A stretch of DNA of 64,000 bases from Leptodactylus fallax (taxonomy: Eukaryota > Chordata > Amphibia > Anura > Leptodactylidae): assembly GCA_947044405.1 (NCBI GenBank), contig CAMRHE010000063.1:3813001-3877000 (forward strand), written 5' to 3'. Shown here one piece after another: positions 1 to 11,628 of the stretch (position 1 is its first letter; each line of letters opens with the position of its first letter). The translations under genes and the position numbers were made by a program. Below the pieces are notes generated by a model. It searched no databases and was not told the DNA's origin. It worked only from the letters and a program-made list of their open reading frames with translations.

Positions 1-164
1 TACTATTCAGAACTTTGTACTGGACACTTTAAGTTCTGTGTCTTATGAGGCCCACTGCATATTCGGACCAATGCCCTTGTAGACACATGGAAACACAAGC
101 TTTTAATAGGAGTTTCTTGAGTAATGCAGATCATTACACAAAATAATAAGGCTAGGGCTACATG

Positions 165-385
165 GCGACTTTGGTTGTGACTCCAAATGTGCAGCCAAAG
201 ATGTCCATGACTCCATGTGACTCCCTCACCAATGTAAGTGAATGGAGTTGCATTGTGACCCTGAGGGTTTTGCAACTGCGACTTCTAGTCACAACAAAAT
301 CCGGCACTGCTCAATCTTTTTGTGACTAGCAGTCAGGGTCGCGGTGTGACTCCATTCACTTACATGGTAAAGAAGTCACAGGATG
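165..385. repeat. Foldback (palindromic) MITE-like repeat
   Basis: Two inverted arms, ACCAATGTAAGTGAATGGAG near 231-250 and its complement ending near 366, surround a short loop. The arms also carry matching GTGACCCTG / CAGGGTC motifs. This is typical of a short non-autonomous DNA transposon. I could not define outer termini or a target duplication. No coding potential. Confidence 0.5.
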
Positions 386-2078
386 ACACAGTGATCTAAA
401 TTAATCTGCAAGGGATTAGATTGTATGGACCAAGTATGATCATATAGGAGGCGTCATGTGTCGTTCGTACTGAGTGATGCGGTAAATAGACCAGAGACCA
501 CAATATATAAAGATTATATATAGCAGTCCTCTACGGTCATGCTATAGAAAATTATAGTCTTGCCCTGGGGCTACAGAATAATCCACATTTTTCAGGTGGC
601 AACCGGTTGGACCCCAGTATAGTCAGTGGGGTCCGTGGGTTTCCACGGGTAACCGCTTTTTAAGTGGATTAGTTTTTCGGATCCCAATCGGAAACCCAAG
701 CGCAGTTGTGAACCTAGCATAAGCCTGCTGTTCACTGAAACATTTTGATAGTTATCACCCAGCTGTTATTCTCACAGTTTTACCTGCGATGTACACTAGA
801 TGTCGCTGGATTCCACATTGTGTAGAAAAACAATAAACTTAACATTTTCTCCATGCTTGAGGCAGGTTTACATGGCACTTTTTTTTTTTTTTTTTTAACT
901 AAATAACTGCATTCAGTTTTTACCTGCAGTAATGCCTAACACATGTTATCTAAACCTACCATTACATTGAAAACCTCTGGTTTGCTGACCCAGTAGTAAT
1001 GGGCTCCTTGGTAGAGATGGGCAAACTTCTGAAGATGTATTTTGGATTCCAGTAGGTCAGGCCAAAGATATGCTTCAGGTCTAATAAGTTCATCTCGAAC
1101 CAGTAATGCAATTCATATACTCTGGGGTCTGTTCACACTCCAGAATATAATAAGCGGAGCCCCGGAGGGGGGGTTGGTATACCAGGTTGATTTTCATAAT
1201 ATCACCGTCATTGTCTTAAATACTGATGACAATGGTTTTAAGATGACTCAAATAAGTAAAAGTAGGACATGGGAGATGAGACTTCTGCCTTTTGTCATGA
1301 AGTTATAGTATGACAAACCACAGATGGGAAAAATTGTCATAAAATAGTAGTCAGACTTCATCAGAACTGGTCAGACGGGTGCAAAGGGGACAAACAGTAG
1401 AAAAGCTTCCCCATTTCTATAAAGTCATGAACTTTTATTTTTATGATCCATAATGACATCACATAATGACCTCTGTGACCCATGAGTGTATATTAAAGAG
1501 AATATGTCACCAATTTATATAACAAAACCAGATTTATAGTGAAATATATAACTTTTTTCTCATCTGTTTTTACTTAATGAGTGTAGATTTTTTATTCTAT
1601 TTTCTGTACATGATTATTCGGGCGGACATCTTGCCTGAGCTTTTCCTCTGCTCTGTTAACATTTAGTGATATGCTTTACAGCACTCTCATGGCCATAGAG
1701 AGCAATAGTCTGGAGCAGATTCATTGATCTCTATAGGCGAGTGTTCTAGACATGCTCTGTGCAGGAAGGGGAGTAGATAACCTGTGACATCATTTATCAT
1801 CAGTAGTGAATGCAACAAAGGGTGTTATAAAGGTGTTGTCTTATATCATAATGCTGATAGAGGTGTTATCGTCCAATAATATGCCATCTGTCTCATCTGT
1901 GATGTAAATGCAATGACTGCTGCAAAGAAAACCCTAAAAAATTGGCAAGTGTCAGTTTATTATTAGGCTTAGTGGTTGAAGTTAAAATTGCAGAATATAG
2001 TGTGTTTTTCTTTATTTATTTTTGAATAAAGATAGTGACGTGGAAATTTTTTTATAAAATATCAAAAATCCTTAATGT
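386..2078. other. Intergenic, no gene recognised
   Basis: AT-rich sequence with a T-run at about 880-898 and short open frames lacking homology or codon bias. A piece near 1010-1130 begins with an agagatgggcaaac motif like the 62.9-63.5 kb element. I see no supported gene. Confidence 0.5.
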
Positions 2079-2328
2079 TTAAAGGGGTTGTGTCATAATG
2101 GAAATTTATCCCCTATCCACAGGACAGAAGATAAGTGTTCGATTGCTGGTGGCTCGAATGCCAGAAACCCCAGTGATCAGGAGGACAGGGGACTGGCACT
2201 CCATTCACTGATAACTGAGACTGTTATCTCTGGCAGCCCCCATAGAAGTGAAGTCCCAATCTTCCTGATTGCTGGGGAACCTGGTTGTTGGGCGCCCAGC
2301 GATCAAACACTTATCCCCTCTCCTGTGC
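2079..2328. mobile_element. T2/Kolobok-like MITE (left end clear)
   Basis: It starts with TTAAAGGGG, matching the TTAA target and AGGRR-type end of amphibian T2/Kolobok MITEs. The interior has the usual 'cccctatccacaggac...' half and its inverted partner near 2300-2325. The right terminus is degraded. A 144-codon open frame crossing it is incidental. Confidence 0.55.
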
Positions 2329-2569
2329 CTGTGGTCACTCACTCTCCATTTCAGCCTACAATCAGCATATTCACTGGCTCTCTTCACTCTTTTTTTCTCC
2401 TCATCTTCCTGTTGTACCCTTTCTATTTTTTCATGGGTGCAGTGAAGCAAGTAGATTCTGAGGTGGAATGTCCTGGCAGGGCACTACTTAGATCTCTCCA
2501 ATGTCGGGAAATTTCAGTGTAGCCTAGAACAAAAGTCCTTACAAACAAAGTTTAGGAATATGATTTTGT

Positions 2570-2700
2570 TGAAACAAACACATCCCTGACAAGCACTCCA
2601 GACAATCGCAATAGCTAGAGTGTCTCTAATCCAAGGTGACGTTTTGGTCCAAACAGGAACCTTTCTCAAGCAACAAACAAATGACTACAGCAACATTATA
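2570..2700 (-). repeat. Penelope-like-element tail-type sequence
   Basis: The minus strand has the recurrent vertebrate motif GAGAAAGGTTCCTG, then TTTGGACC and AAAACGTCAC, as often seen at the ends of Penelope-like elements. It is separated from the coding remnant at 4.6-5.8 kb by about 2 kb of repetitive sequence, so it may be an unrelated insertion. Confidence 0.35.
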
Positions 2701-4609
2701 TGGCATATACAAAGTATCAGTGCAAAGTATCATAATTAATATCAATTAATTCAAAATTCATATACATAGTGTAAAAAGTGTACAATGTATGGATCACAAA
2801 AGCAATAAAGTGCACCTGTGCTTTATTAATAATCCAATTATATTTCATAAAGTGCAATACAGACAAAAGTGACATAAATCACTAAAATGATTGCATGCAA
2901 AAACAGATCAGGTAAAAGTGCAGGTGCATAATATAAACGCCTAAAAGATGGTCACATCCCCTTATACATACTTGTATGCCTGTAAAGACATCTCACAGCA
3001 CATGCCGCTCCGTAGGCGTGTCTAACAAATCAGTGCGCATGCTAAGAGCTAAGAGCAATTGTGCGCATGCGCAATGAACATAAAGCCCGCTTAGGGGCCA
3101 TCTTTGATTCAGGAATCCAATATCATACTAATGCACATGCGCCATTATATGCCAGCATCATGAGGGGCAATTTTACTAAAGGGAATATTCCCAACAACAT
3201 TTATTAAATGAAAAAAGGTGAAAATAAACTCTTAATATTAGAATATATGGATGAAAACTCATCCACTACTGATACACAGCTATAAAGTTGGTGCAATGGG
3301 TAAGCAACGACATATTAAAGGGCAGGTATCACAATACTTTATACGCCACACGAGGAGTTATCTGAAACTTGTAAGAGATTAGGAACCATACCCAGACCAT
3401 ACCATATGGCCATGGGATATTATCCAATATGTTATACTATGGTCAACTAGGCCATATTTCAGGTTTTTTCCCAATCCAGGACACAACCCCAACATATAGG
3501 TCAGCACATATAACCTGATCAGACCAGGAACATGTGCCTCCCTTGGGACCAATAAGAGCTAATATAACCCACATAGATAATATATAAGAAATATGGCCCT
3601 GGTATGCATCCCTCAAAGTTCCTGAAATAAATAAACCTAAAAAAAATTATGAAAAATAAACAATGAATTGATGCGCCTCAAGCCCTGAAAACTCAGGAAA
3701 AAAAATGTTATTACAGAAAAAAACTTTTATTAAATTATAATGCATAAAGTAATAATCATAGATAAAAATAATAAACGGGATGTTCAATTCTTTATCCATA
3801 TTTCTTCAACAGATCAAAGTATATGTGAATCCCGTGATGTATATGTATCTAAAGAGAAAAATAAAATAATTAATATATTCTTACATATGTACATACATAC
3901 TGTAGGGATCAGCACGCACGGTGGGGCGGCAATGACCAAGTTCACACACAGCAGGTTACTTAAAACGGTGATAGAGCTTTATTTGTGGTAATTCCAGCAC
4001 AAAACAAAAGTGTCCAAACAAAATAAATGTCTAGGCCTGTCCGGCGCTAGATAACAACAGCGTACCTCACTGTCCTCATGCAGGTAACCATAACAGTGAG
4101 CACAGCAGTCCAGTGTAAACGCTCACCTCCAGGAGCGTTTGGTCTTTCTCTCTCCTGCAGTATACCAGAGCTCATCTTTTGTGTTTGAGCTTCCTTCCTC
4201 AATCAAAAACCCACAGGAAACCTCACCTGGGGTTAGGGGAGGCAAATCCTGAAGTGGACTGGGGTGTGGACTGGAGAGTACCCACTACCAATCCTGCCCT
4301 CCAGTCCAGAAAAACCAGCCCATATATTATAATGAAAAACGCTAGCAAACTATGGTCTGCTAGAGCAAGCTAAACCCTGGGTTTCCTCTATCTCATCTGG
4401 CTGAGGAAACCAGGCGAGATATACACCCCCGTCCAGGACTTTGCCGTATACTTTACCACAATACATATATATATAATGCACATATGTACATGTACCACAA
4501 TTACTTCCTATTTTTGGGGGGACTATCTTTGCTGTCATCAATTACACCTAACAGAATACAGGAGAGGAATACCAACAGGGTGCCTGGCAATCCAGTGCCC
4601 GAAGTCACT
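2701..4609. other. AT-rich repeat mosaic, no gene
   Basis: Short open frames only. About 3900-4480 looks like an unclassified frog repeat with a small hairpin near 4375-4410. The whole stretch may be non-coding sequence of the adjacent Penelope-like element or older insertions, but I cannot delimit units. Confidence 0.4.
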
Positions 4610-4713
4610 GTGGAATGTTTCAAATCCACGTTTAAGCCCTTAGGTTTTAATGTATCCAATCTATAAATCCATTCCAGTTCCCTGCGTTTAAGCAGGTATT
4701 CTCTATTCCAACC

Positions 4714-4917
4714 TCATCTAAAAAGAGGATTACAATCAATCATGTTAAGCCTGAGTTGATGCTCAGTGTGTTTGAAGTCAAAGAAATGTTTTGGAACCGA
4801 TAAATCTTTTCCCTGTTTGTGTATGGTATAGCAAGGCTGGTTTAACCTGGTTTTCAAGTCTAGAGTTGTTTCCCCTATGTGTAACAACCCACAAGGGCAA
4901 ATAAGTATGTATATCAC
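4714..4917 (-). pseudogene. GIY-YIG endonuclease fragment of the Penelope-like element
   Basis: A 67-codon open segment contains YILICPCG, then LLHIGETTLDLKTRL. It matches the GIY-YIG nuclease core of Neptune-like Penelope elements, in which the I/L-Y-I motif is followed by a CPCG segment and a conserved G-x-T/K-R pattern. The continuation (RRELEWIYRLDTLKPKGL) lies just downstream at about 4690-4640. It is a domain remnant of the element above, not a separate gene. Confidence 0.75.
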
Positions 4918-5388
4918 AAATTCACTATTGCAAGTTAGTTAGTTACATCCATTGTATGTAAACCAATCCCCCTTATCTATGAGGGAGCAGTTTACACACG
5001 ACATGGGTAACAACCTTTCTTCTTACCTCTTGTTATAGCAGATTGTCTACTTGACTTAAAGGTACCTACATCCGAGTGAACCAACTGACCCCCTATGTTT
5101 CTTCCTCTCTTGTATGACAACAGAGGAAATGCCTGAAATTCTTGTGCTTTTCTGACCAATGTCTACGCACTATATAACCTGATTGTCTGATCACTCTTAC
5201 TGTTGTATGTGGCAATAAATGGTATTCTATTGTCCTGTCTCCTTACTCTAGTTTTCACTAATAAATCATTATGGCACATGGACTCTTCCTTAATTTTATT
5301 CCTGGTTATAACTCTATCAAGACAACCCCTTTGTTTAAATTTCTTCACCATCTTATCCATATCACTCTGTACAGTATGGGCTTGATTC

Positions 5389-5752
5389 CTAAGTGGCAAC
5401 AAATTCACCATGGATCTGGGGTGTAGGTTTATAATAAACCTGTGTTGTCAATGTATTGTCCCTATAGGATACCAATACTTTGAGAAATTGTATTTGTAAT
5501 TGCAAATGCTCCTTAGTTAACTCGATATCTGGATCAATAATATTAAGATAAGTATGAAAGTCACTTGTGTTCAGTACCCGTCCATAGGAGGAAGACATCA
5601 TCCATGTATCTCCGCCACCGTAGTCCATGACCAAAGTGGTGGGACACATAGACAAGGTCCTCCTCCAAAACTGTCATTAATATTTGCGTACGTGGGCGCC
5701 ATATTGGCACACATCGCAGTTCCGCATAATTACAAATTAAATTCATCCCCAA
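5389..5752 (-). pseudogene. Reverse-transcriptase fragments of the Penelope-like element
   Basis: Two overlapping frames cover the RT palm. The upstream frame (5752-5561) holds RYMDDVFLLW, the metal-binding YxDD box. The downstream frame (5570-5389) carries the post-catalytic region ending in YYKPT. The frameshift between them lies near 5565-5580. Key acidic residues are visible but the reading frame is not continuous. Confidence 0.75.
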
Positions 5753-5770
5753 ATAAAAAATAATTATGGG

Positions 5771-6571
5771 ATAAGAACAATTGTAGTAGCTGTAATACTG
5801 TAATACAAATTCACAAATATTTTGTATAATGTGATGTTCATAATGTGCAGTAACATAAGAAACAGTTAGACTCGCCTTCCCTCACCTCTTCTGGGCATCC
5901 TTGCAGTGTCCGGCACTCTCTCAGGTCTTCTTCCGGTTTCTTGTCCGATGTCAGAAGAGACCCCAGAGTATAATAGTAGTTTGTGAGAGACAAATCGCCA
6001 AAGTTTCATGTTCAGGTAAAGCCCAAAACTTTTGGAGAATTCAGTATGAATATCTAATGCTCGATGCTCCAATATAGTACATAAATATAGTAAATAAAAG
6101 CAGTCATAGGTTATAGAAACCCTATATGGAGCATACCTTGCCATGCCTGACCACCTCTTGAATGGTTCTTACTTATTCAAGGAGGTCCAGACTGCCAGTC
6201 ACATCTTCCTCGGTATTCCCTTTTAGGCCTCGGTTCAAGCGGAGGAATTTGGAGCTTATTTTGAAGCAGATTCCACTTCAAGATTATCTTCAAAAACCAT
6301 CTGAAGTCTTTCTGAAAACAATGGGAGCCAGTGATGGACACTTCTTTTTTCAGTACTAGTGTCCTCGATCTTACCACGGTTTCTGCATTGTATGTGAGGA
6401 TACTCAGTGATGCAACCTGTGTAGTTTCAGCTGTCCGCCAAAGGTTCCACAGGGCCGGTATTTGGCAGAAAACCACCTCAAATTCTTCTCCAAATTTTTC
6501 CATGTGTCTCTAGTCTTTGAGACCACTGTAATATATACACCTTCACAGCATGTGATATGGATCCGATTGCA
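5771..6571. other. Repeat-derived, no gene
   Basis: 5880-5970 contains 'ctcacctcttctgggcatcc' and 'agaccccagagtataatag', both also present in the 62.9-63.5 kb element, so this is a partial copy of that family. 6180-6350 looks like other MITE sequence. Open frames here (up to 108 codons) have no recognisable product. Confidence 0.4.
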
Positions 6572-6857
6572 AAGGGATAATCTTTTTCCTTCTACTCAGG
6601 GTGCAAATTTATCTCACTCCAACACAATGCACACACCGCAGGTAACCCACACAGCCCATTAATGTGAATCAGCAACCTGACCTGGCCACTATATAGAGTA
6701 CAGCGCTGTCTACTTCCTGCTACATGCTCTATTCTCTGTGTATCCGCTGCTGAGAACAGCCGATCAGTGATGGTGCCGGGCGCCGGACCCCACAAACCTG
6801 ATAGTGATGAACTTCAGATGGGTTATTAATATTTTTACTCTGGAATCCCCTTTAAGT
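6572..6857. mobile_element. T2/Kolobok-like MITE
   Basis: It begins AAAGGGATAATC and ends near 'gggttattaatatttttactctggaatcccctttaa'. The interior has 'gccgatcagtgatggtgccgg' and the diffuse palindrome typical of T2-like frog MITEs. Termini are approximate. Confidence 0.45.
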
Positions 6858-7689
6858 ACTGGTATTTTTTGGATCCACACTCCAGAGACCATCCTGGTAC
6901 TCTCTTATACTATCCCAAATATTAGGTAATGACTATGAGATTTCCAAGGGATTTCTGACCTCTCCTTGGCTTCCTCACAGTGAGACATCCTGTACAGACT
7001 AGCCTTGCTTACGCTACTCTCTATTCCAACAAGATCAGACAATACATATTGCACAGAAACAGAAATCATTTCCCAAATTATTTCCCAACAACACATCTCC
7101 ACAGATTTCATCAGATGGCATCCAGCCATACCCTAGGTCAATACCTTTCTTCTTACCAAGGACTGTCGAAGCCTTCTTGCTGTGCTTCTTATACAAGGCC
7201 ACTTATCTTAGATACATTACTCAGTACCACCACCTACTCAGTTCTGACCGATACGCACACACTCACTGTTCTGCAGCAGTCAAAGGGTTAACACACTGAA
7301 CCATTTTTTTATTGTCCAAGTCATATTTTGTACCATTAGTCCATGGCTCAGATTTCCATAGCTGCCCACCAGTTTAGTAAATGAGGTTTGTGCATGGACA
7401 GTGAGGTGGTAAGCGGGAAGGGGGGAGTACCATGAATATTAAATTGTTCATCAACCCTTTATTTACATCACTGTTATTCTTATGGTTAGGATGAGAAGAT
7501 CTCCATTACCCATCTTTGGAGGATACAGAGACCAGGTCTAGGTGTTAAATGTGACACCATTTGGGAGATGTATTATGCATTGTACATAAGTGTTCTGGTG
7601 TAAAATGCATCAAAAAGTTGAACATTTTTTGTGCAGATCAGGTTCTTGTGCAAGCATTTGCAATTTTCCTCCCTATTCTGGATGATAAC

Positions 7690-7950
7690 ATGGCAAGGGC
7701 AGTGACCATCACCTAATCCAGATTTATGACCATTTACACCAGTATACTCGACAGGGAGGTTGTTCTCGCCATCTTGGAGAACTAAGTACAGATCTTCTGT
7801 GGATGTAGGTTTGCTCCAATCCTTCTGTCTCTCCATGTAATCCCAGACAGACTGGATGATGTGGAGATCAGGGCTCTGTGGGGGCCATATCATCACTTCC
7901 AGGACTCCTCCTCCAAAGGGCAAAGGTCACACCAAATATTGATGGGATTC
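7690..7950 (-). pseudogene. Tc1-like transposase C-terminal fragment
   Basis: The minus-strand translation includes 'IWPPQSPDL', then 'IIQSVWDYMERQKDWSKPTS' and 'VLQDGENNLP'. This is the third-acidic-residue region of the Tc1/mariner DDE transposase (SPDLNxIExxW in active members; here the E position is Q or D-like, in a non-functional copy). Only the C-terminal end of the catalytic domain is present. A closely related copy occurs on the plus strand at about 46210-46445. Confidence 0.75.
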
Positions 7951-8199
7951 ACATTTCTCTTTTCTTCATTTGCTTAATTTCGTTACTTGACAAAAATAAA
8001 CTATTAACCCTTCTATTTCTTGAAGAATTCTTCCTTAGCAGCAGCTAAGTCAAAGCCATCACTTCTTATTCTTTTTGATGACTGACAATTCTGTCACCCA
8101 AAAATGGGACAGATGTGCACCTCATATTCAAAATCAGACCATTGTTTTTTTTGCTGAACCATCATTTCCTTCATCTCCATATTGGGAATTACCTGCTGA

Positions 8200-8500
8200 A
8201 CCAGTCTGGTCATCTGATCTAGCAGCCTCCGGGTACCGGAAGCTATTAGTGGATGGGCGGCACCTACAGCACCACTCCTATTCAACTAATAGCCCCATCC
8301 ACTGGATAGCGATGGTTCTGGTGAACTGCAGCGCCGCTTCACACGTTCCCCATCCACTATCAGCTTCCTGCACCCCGAGGCTGCTAGAACAGGTGATCTA
8401 TGTGGGTGTTGGACCCCGACGGATAATATACTGACGACTTATCCTGTAGATAGGTTATCAGTAGGAAAATTTGACTAGAGGGCCGGAAAACCCCTTTAAC
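8200..8500. mobile_element. T2/Kolobok-like MITE (partial)
   Basis: The right end reads 'gacttatcctgtagataggttatcagtag...ggaaaacccctttaa'. The interior has 'gggtgttggaccccgacgg', matching the abundant frog family in which the ends state 'gacctatcc(tc)aggataggtcatcaat'. The left end is degraded. Confidence 0.5.
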
Positions 8501-9111
8501 CCCTAAACCACATATACTGTAAGTCCTATATAGAAATTAGGCAAAGTTAGTATAATCGGGAGGCATGTCTTTTCCACCAATGGATATCAGGAAGGCTACA
8601 GCGAATCCTGTTAAGGAGGCCTGGAGGAACAGACTGACTATGCATGCACCCCAAGGTCTGAGTCAGAAGCATCCATAACCAAACAAGAGGAAAGAGCAGC
8701 AGCAGCCTCAGCTATGGCCTCGCTAAGTTACCACAGCATGAAAGAATCAGCCATAATGATAGTACCTGTAAGATGGAGATACACAAAGCTCGGAGGTACC
8801 TGTGTTGCAACTGTGCACTCATTTTATATTAAATATCTAGTAATCATAATAAATCTCTCATGGTAAAAGCAATGTCTATATCTTGTGAGGTACCTTAGTG
8901 TTCTGTCCATCCCATCAAACAGTCGAAGCTGCCCCCCAGTTTGTTGAAGAATACAGGAAGTGAGAAGAAGAGAGAGCAGGCAACGTGGGGCCTCAGCCTA
9001 AATAAGTTTTCCTTGATAGAAAAAGGAAAACTAACTCTAGCGCCACCTTTTGGAAGGCAGCTCCCTATAGAAAATTAATGGTAAAAGCCAATTTAACGAT
9101 GAAAGACAAAA
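8501..9111. other. Intergenic between MITE and gene 1 3' end
   Basis: No recognisable gene or complete repeat. It lies just downstream of the predicted gene 1 poly(A) signal. Confidence 0.4.
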
Positions 9112-9130
9112 ACAGAGTTTTATGTGTGTT

Positions 9131-9136
9131 TTTATT
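9131..9136 (-). terminator. Candidate poly(A) signal of gene 1
   Basis: AATAAA on the minus strand, about 0.5 kb downstream of the gene 1 last-exon stop codon. It is the first canonical hexamer I see after the stop. An intervening (AT)n tract at 9277-9310 would lie in the 3' UTR. Cleavage would fall near 9110-9120. Inference from position only. Confidence 0.4.
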
Positions 9137-9274
9137 AAAAAATATAGATCATTTACAGATCAGACAGTATACAAATATCGTCACAGTAAAAATGTTATTG
9201 TCTACATTATCCTCCTAGCTGTAATTGTAAGCTCATTGGTTTCTCAATAACATTAAACATGCGTATACATCTGG

Positions 9275-9276
<2 letters not shown>

Positions 9277-9310
<34 letters not shown>
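9277..9310. repeat. (AT)n microsatellite
   Basis: About 17 TA dinucleotides in the predicted 3' UTR of gene 1. Confidence 0.9.
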
Positions 9311-9314
<4 letters not shown>

Positions 9315-9626
9315 CTATGAAAATAAGTGCCAACAAATAACACCCATAGCAACCAGATGGAATCGCCTTCTGCATGGTGATGCCCACGTGTGCCAAATAC
9401 TACCAGTGTTGTTCTTCCCAAAATTTGCACAGTATGCAAAATACATAAAGCAAACAATATGTATAGCACAAATAGGTCTAAATGGATATTATACAAGACC
9501 TGACTTTAAAGAGTCACTTCACCACTCACTATTATCGAAAAATTCACCAAAAATATAGTCATGTTTATAGTGGTTACTATGAAGAAAGATGCCTAGGTTA
9601 TAGAAGATTTCACATTGCTACGGCAT

Positions 9627-9661
9627 TCACATGACAGAATCAGGATCTTCAGCGTCACTAC
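9627..9661 (-). other. Gene 1, last exon (acidic C-terminal exon)
   Basis: The minus strand reads a pyrimidine-rich tract, TTGCCAG acceptor, then an exon encoding (G)SDAEDPDSVM and a TGA at 9627-9629. The exon continues the exact frame of the upstream exon (phase 1). Its Asp-Ala-x-Asp-Pro motif recurs in the last exon of gene 2 (DARDP). In gene 1 this exon lies beyond an in-frame TAA (10224-10226), so as sequenced it is 3' UTR, a relic of a longer ancestral protein. Confidence 0.55.
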
Positions 9662-10223
9662 CTGGCAACAGAGAAAAAAATATACAGATAAGTTTGTATT
9701 CAGTGGTGTACTGTAATCTACAGGATACAGACAGAGGCATAGCTCCTGGGCCCCAATGCAAAATCTGTAATGGGGCCCATTCCTACTTTGTTCCATTTAG
9801 AATAGTGGTATTTTATATGGCACAGGGACTTTGGGGCCCCCTCTGGATCCAGGGCCCGGTAGTGACTGCGAACACTGCACCCCTTATAGATATGCATCTG
9901 GATACACCTATAGCAAGCACTAACAATCTATGGAGCAAGTTGCCAATACATCGTATAACCAGGTAACAGAATCTTCTGGGGCAGAAAGTAGCTTAAAGAG
10001 ATTATTGTTATCAGATCAATGGGGTTGGACTGACCAGTGGACGTAGCAATGGTGACGCCCTCGTTGCTACAAAAAGAGCTCATATGCAGATTGGGAAAAA
10101 TGTCAACAAAGGCATGGTATGTTTTGTCAATGCCCATTCGGTTATTATGCTAATAATTTAATAGGCAAAGTGTTTTTGTAACCCATGAATGGCAGGGCAC
10201 TTACCTGTTGTCACTTTACAGTT

Positions 10224-11590
10224 TTATGGACAATTTTCTCCATCATTATTTGCTTCCGGTGGTGTTTTTTCGCCATTTCCATCGGTTTTATCAGTGTTTT
10301 TTTGTTTACGTTTCATGATGTCCAATAATCGTCGACAAACTGAAATTATAATAAATTTGAGTTGAAGCAAAGGAGGAATTCTCTGAAAATGATTTAGACA
10401 TGCGCTCATTACTTTTCCTTTGTAAAGGGCCCATCAGCTACACAATTTTATAGTGTCATGAGACAAAAACTAGGAGGGGATCACCTGTACAAGACCCTTA
10501 TTTCTTGGTCACAGTGTAGAGTGGTTACAAAGAGTATCACTTGCTTGGGAGGACCTGTCCTGGTCTATATGGACATCCCATTGGTTTGAATTAGCGTGTA
10601 ATGCTTAAGGCTAAGGCCACACGCAATGAATCACTGCTAAAAAAAACACTGCTGAAAACACCGTAACGGAAACGCAATGCATTTTTTCCCACAGAGTTTT
10701 TCACAGAAAGTCTGCAGAGTTTTCCTCTGTGGACTCTCTGCCCCTATAATACACATACAGAAAATGCCAGCATTTCCATAGGTATAATTGACATGCTGAG
10801 ATTTTCAAAAAAGAGATATTTTTCTGCAATGTGTGGATGGGATTAGCCAGAATCCCATCCACTTTGCACGTACAGTAAAATGCAGCGTTTTCACAACATA
10901 GACCCCCAGTCTAAAGGGGTTTTCTGCCCCAAATCCAATATCCATACTAATGTCCCATCTACAGGATGGATCATCAGTATCTGATCTGTGGGGGTCTGAC
11001 ACTGCTATGCAGTGCAATTATTCAAGTAATAGGGGCAGAGCTGCAGTTTCCTGGCGCTACCGCTACGAAGGGGATGGGACTGCTGCTCTTCACGTATTAC
11101 TTGAATAGGAGAAGACTGTATGTGCTCCCCCGTCCACTACAACAGCTTTCCAGCACCTGGAGGCTACCGGAACAGCTGTTATGTGCAGGGTCTGGTTTCA
11201 GACTCCCACAGATCAGATACTGATGACCTATCCAGCGTATAGGTCATTAGTATGAAAAATCCATTTGGAGGGAAAAAAAAAAGGACCCATCTTGTGCTGC
11301 ATTACATAGACAACTCATTGATTTGAATAGGCATTGTAATGTTTCATTTCTCCTGTGGTGGCGCTGCAGGGAAACCAAAAACTTTCTGCCAGGTTTTCCA
11401 GCAGATTACAGCTGATGACCAAGGCTCTCAACAAGGTAATACTTTATGATTTGGTCATGGTAAACAGACCCAGCTAACAAGTAGGGATTGTCAAAAACAG
11501 AGAAACACCTTAAGTTTTTAAAATATCTAACAAAATTCTCATAAATTACTTACTTCCGTAGACTCCGGATTTGAGTTTTTTTCCAGACAT
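10224..11590 (-). CDS. Gene 1: small Lys-rich protein, unrecognised family (2 coding exons, 50 aa)
   Basis: Spliced minus-strand gene. Coding exon 2 (ATG at 11588-11590; coding to 11554, donor GGAA|GTAAGT) encodes MSGKKLKSGVYG and breaks in phase 1. Coding exon 3 (10339-10205, acceptor TAATTTCAG, donor CAACAG|GTAAGTG, 135 nt) restores the frame and encodes a basic, then Asn/Asp/Glu-rich segment (ICRRLLDIMKRKQK..., ...EANNDGENCP) up to TAA. No signal peptide or membrane segment; probably cytosolic or nuclear and disordered. The stop is only 19 nt before the last junction, so it should escape nonsense-mediated decay. Ignoring the stop, the frame runs through the last exon, giving about 68 residues against 72 in paralogue gene 2. 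Function unknown. Support comes from splice sites, phases and parallels with genes 2 and 3, not from homology. Confidence 0.55.
10605..10910. repeat. Partial 'aaggcc(cc)ac' foldback MITE
   Basis: It starts TAAGGCTAAGGCCACACGC and contains 'cgcaatgcattttttcccacag', 'agtctgcagagttttcctctgtgg' and 'gtataattgacatgctg', all hallmarks of the foldback family seen complete at 23115-23668. It lies in gene 1 intron 2. Confidence 0.6.
10911..11265. mobile_element. T2/Kolobok-like MITE in gene 1 intron 2
   Basis: The left end is CTAAAGGGGTTTTC. Inverted inner motifs are 'atcagtatctgatctgtggggg' near 10973 and 'ctcccacagatcagatactgat' near 11205. The right end is degraded (ATCCATTTGGAGGG). It lies wholly within the intron. 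Confidence 0.6.
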
Positions 11591-11628
11591 TTTTGTAATA
11601 TTCCAGAAACAATAAGTACGTCCTACAA
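11554..11628 (-). other. Gene 1, exon 2 (5' UTR end + start codon)
   Basis: The acceptor is either TTTTGCAG (exon from 11628) or GTTGTAG (from 11622). About 32-38 nt of 5' UTR precede ATG-TCT, and the donor is GTAAGT at 11553-11548. The layout (short UTR, Met-Ser start, phase-1 donor) matches exon 2 of genes 2 and 3. Confidence 0.6.

Larger units (their letters stand above)
4610..5770 (-). mobile_element. Decayed Penelope-like retroelement (RT + GIY-YIG endonuclease)
   Basis: Read on the minus strand in several frames, this gives the expected domain order of a Penelope-like element. Reverse transcriptase comes first, with a YMDD catalytic box followed by DVFLLW near 5600-5575. The next RT segment is 'SDFHTYLNIID...QVYYKPT' at 5570-5420. 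The RT thumb-linker stretch lies at 5411-5163. A GIY-YIG-type endonuclease follows (YILICPCGLLHIGET, about 4915-4870, then a REL-WIYRLDTLKPKGLN tail near 4690-4640). Known PLEs carry this C-terminal GIY-YIG nuclease and use it for target-primed insertion. Frames are broken by several shifts and stops and the N-terminal part of the RT is missing, so this copy is dead. Assignment rests on motif order and spacing. Confidence 0.8.

Noticed and set aside
2088..2522. 144-codon plus-strand frame
   Set aside because: Starts inside a T2-like MITE; no domain.
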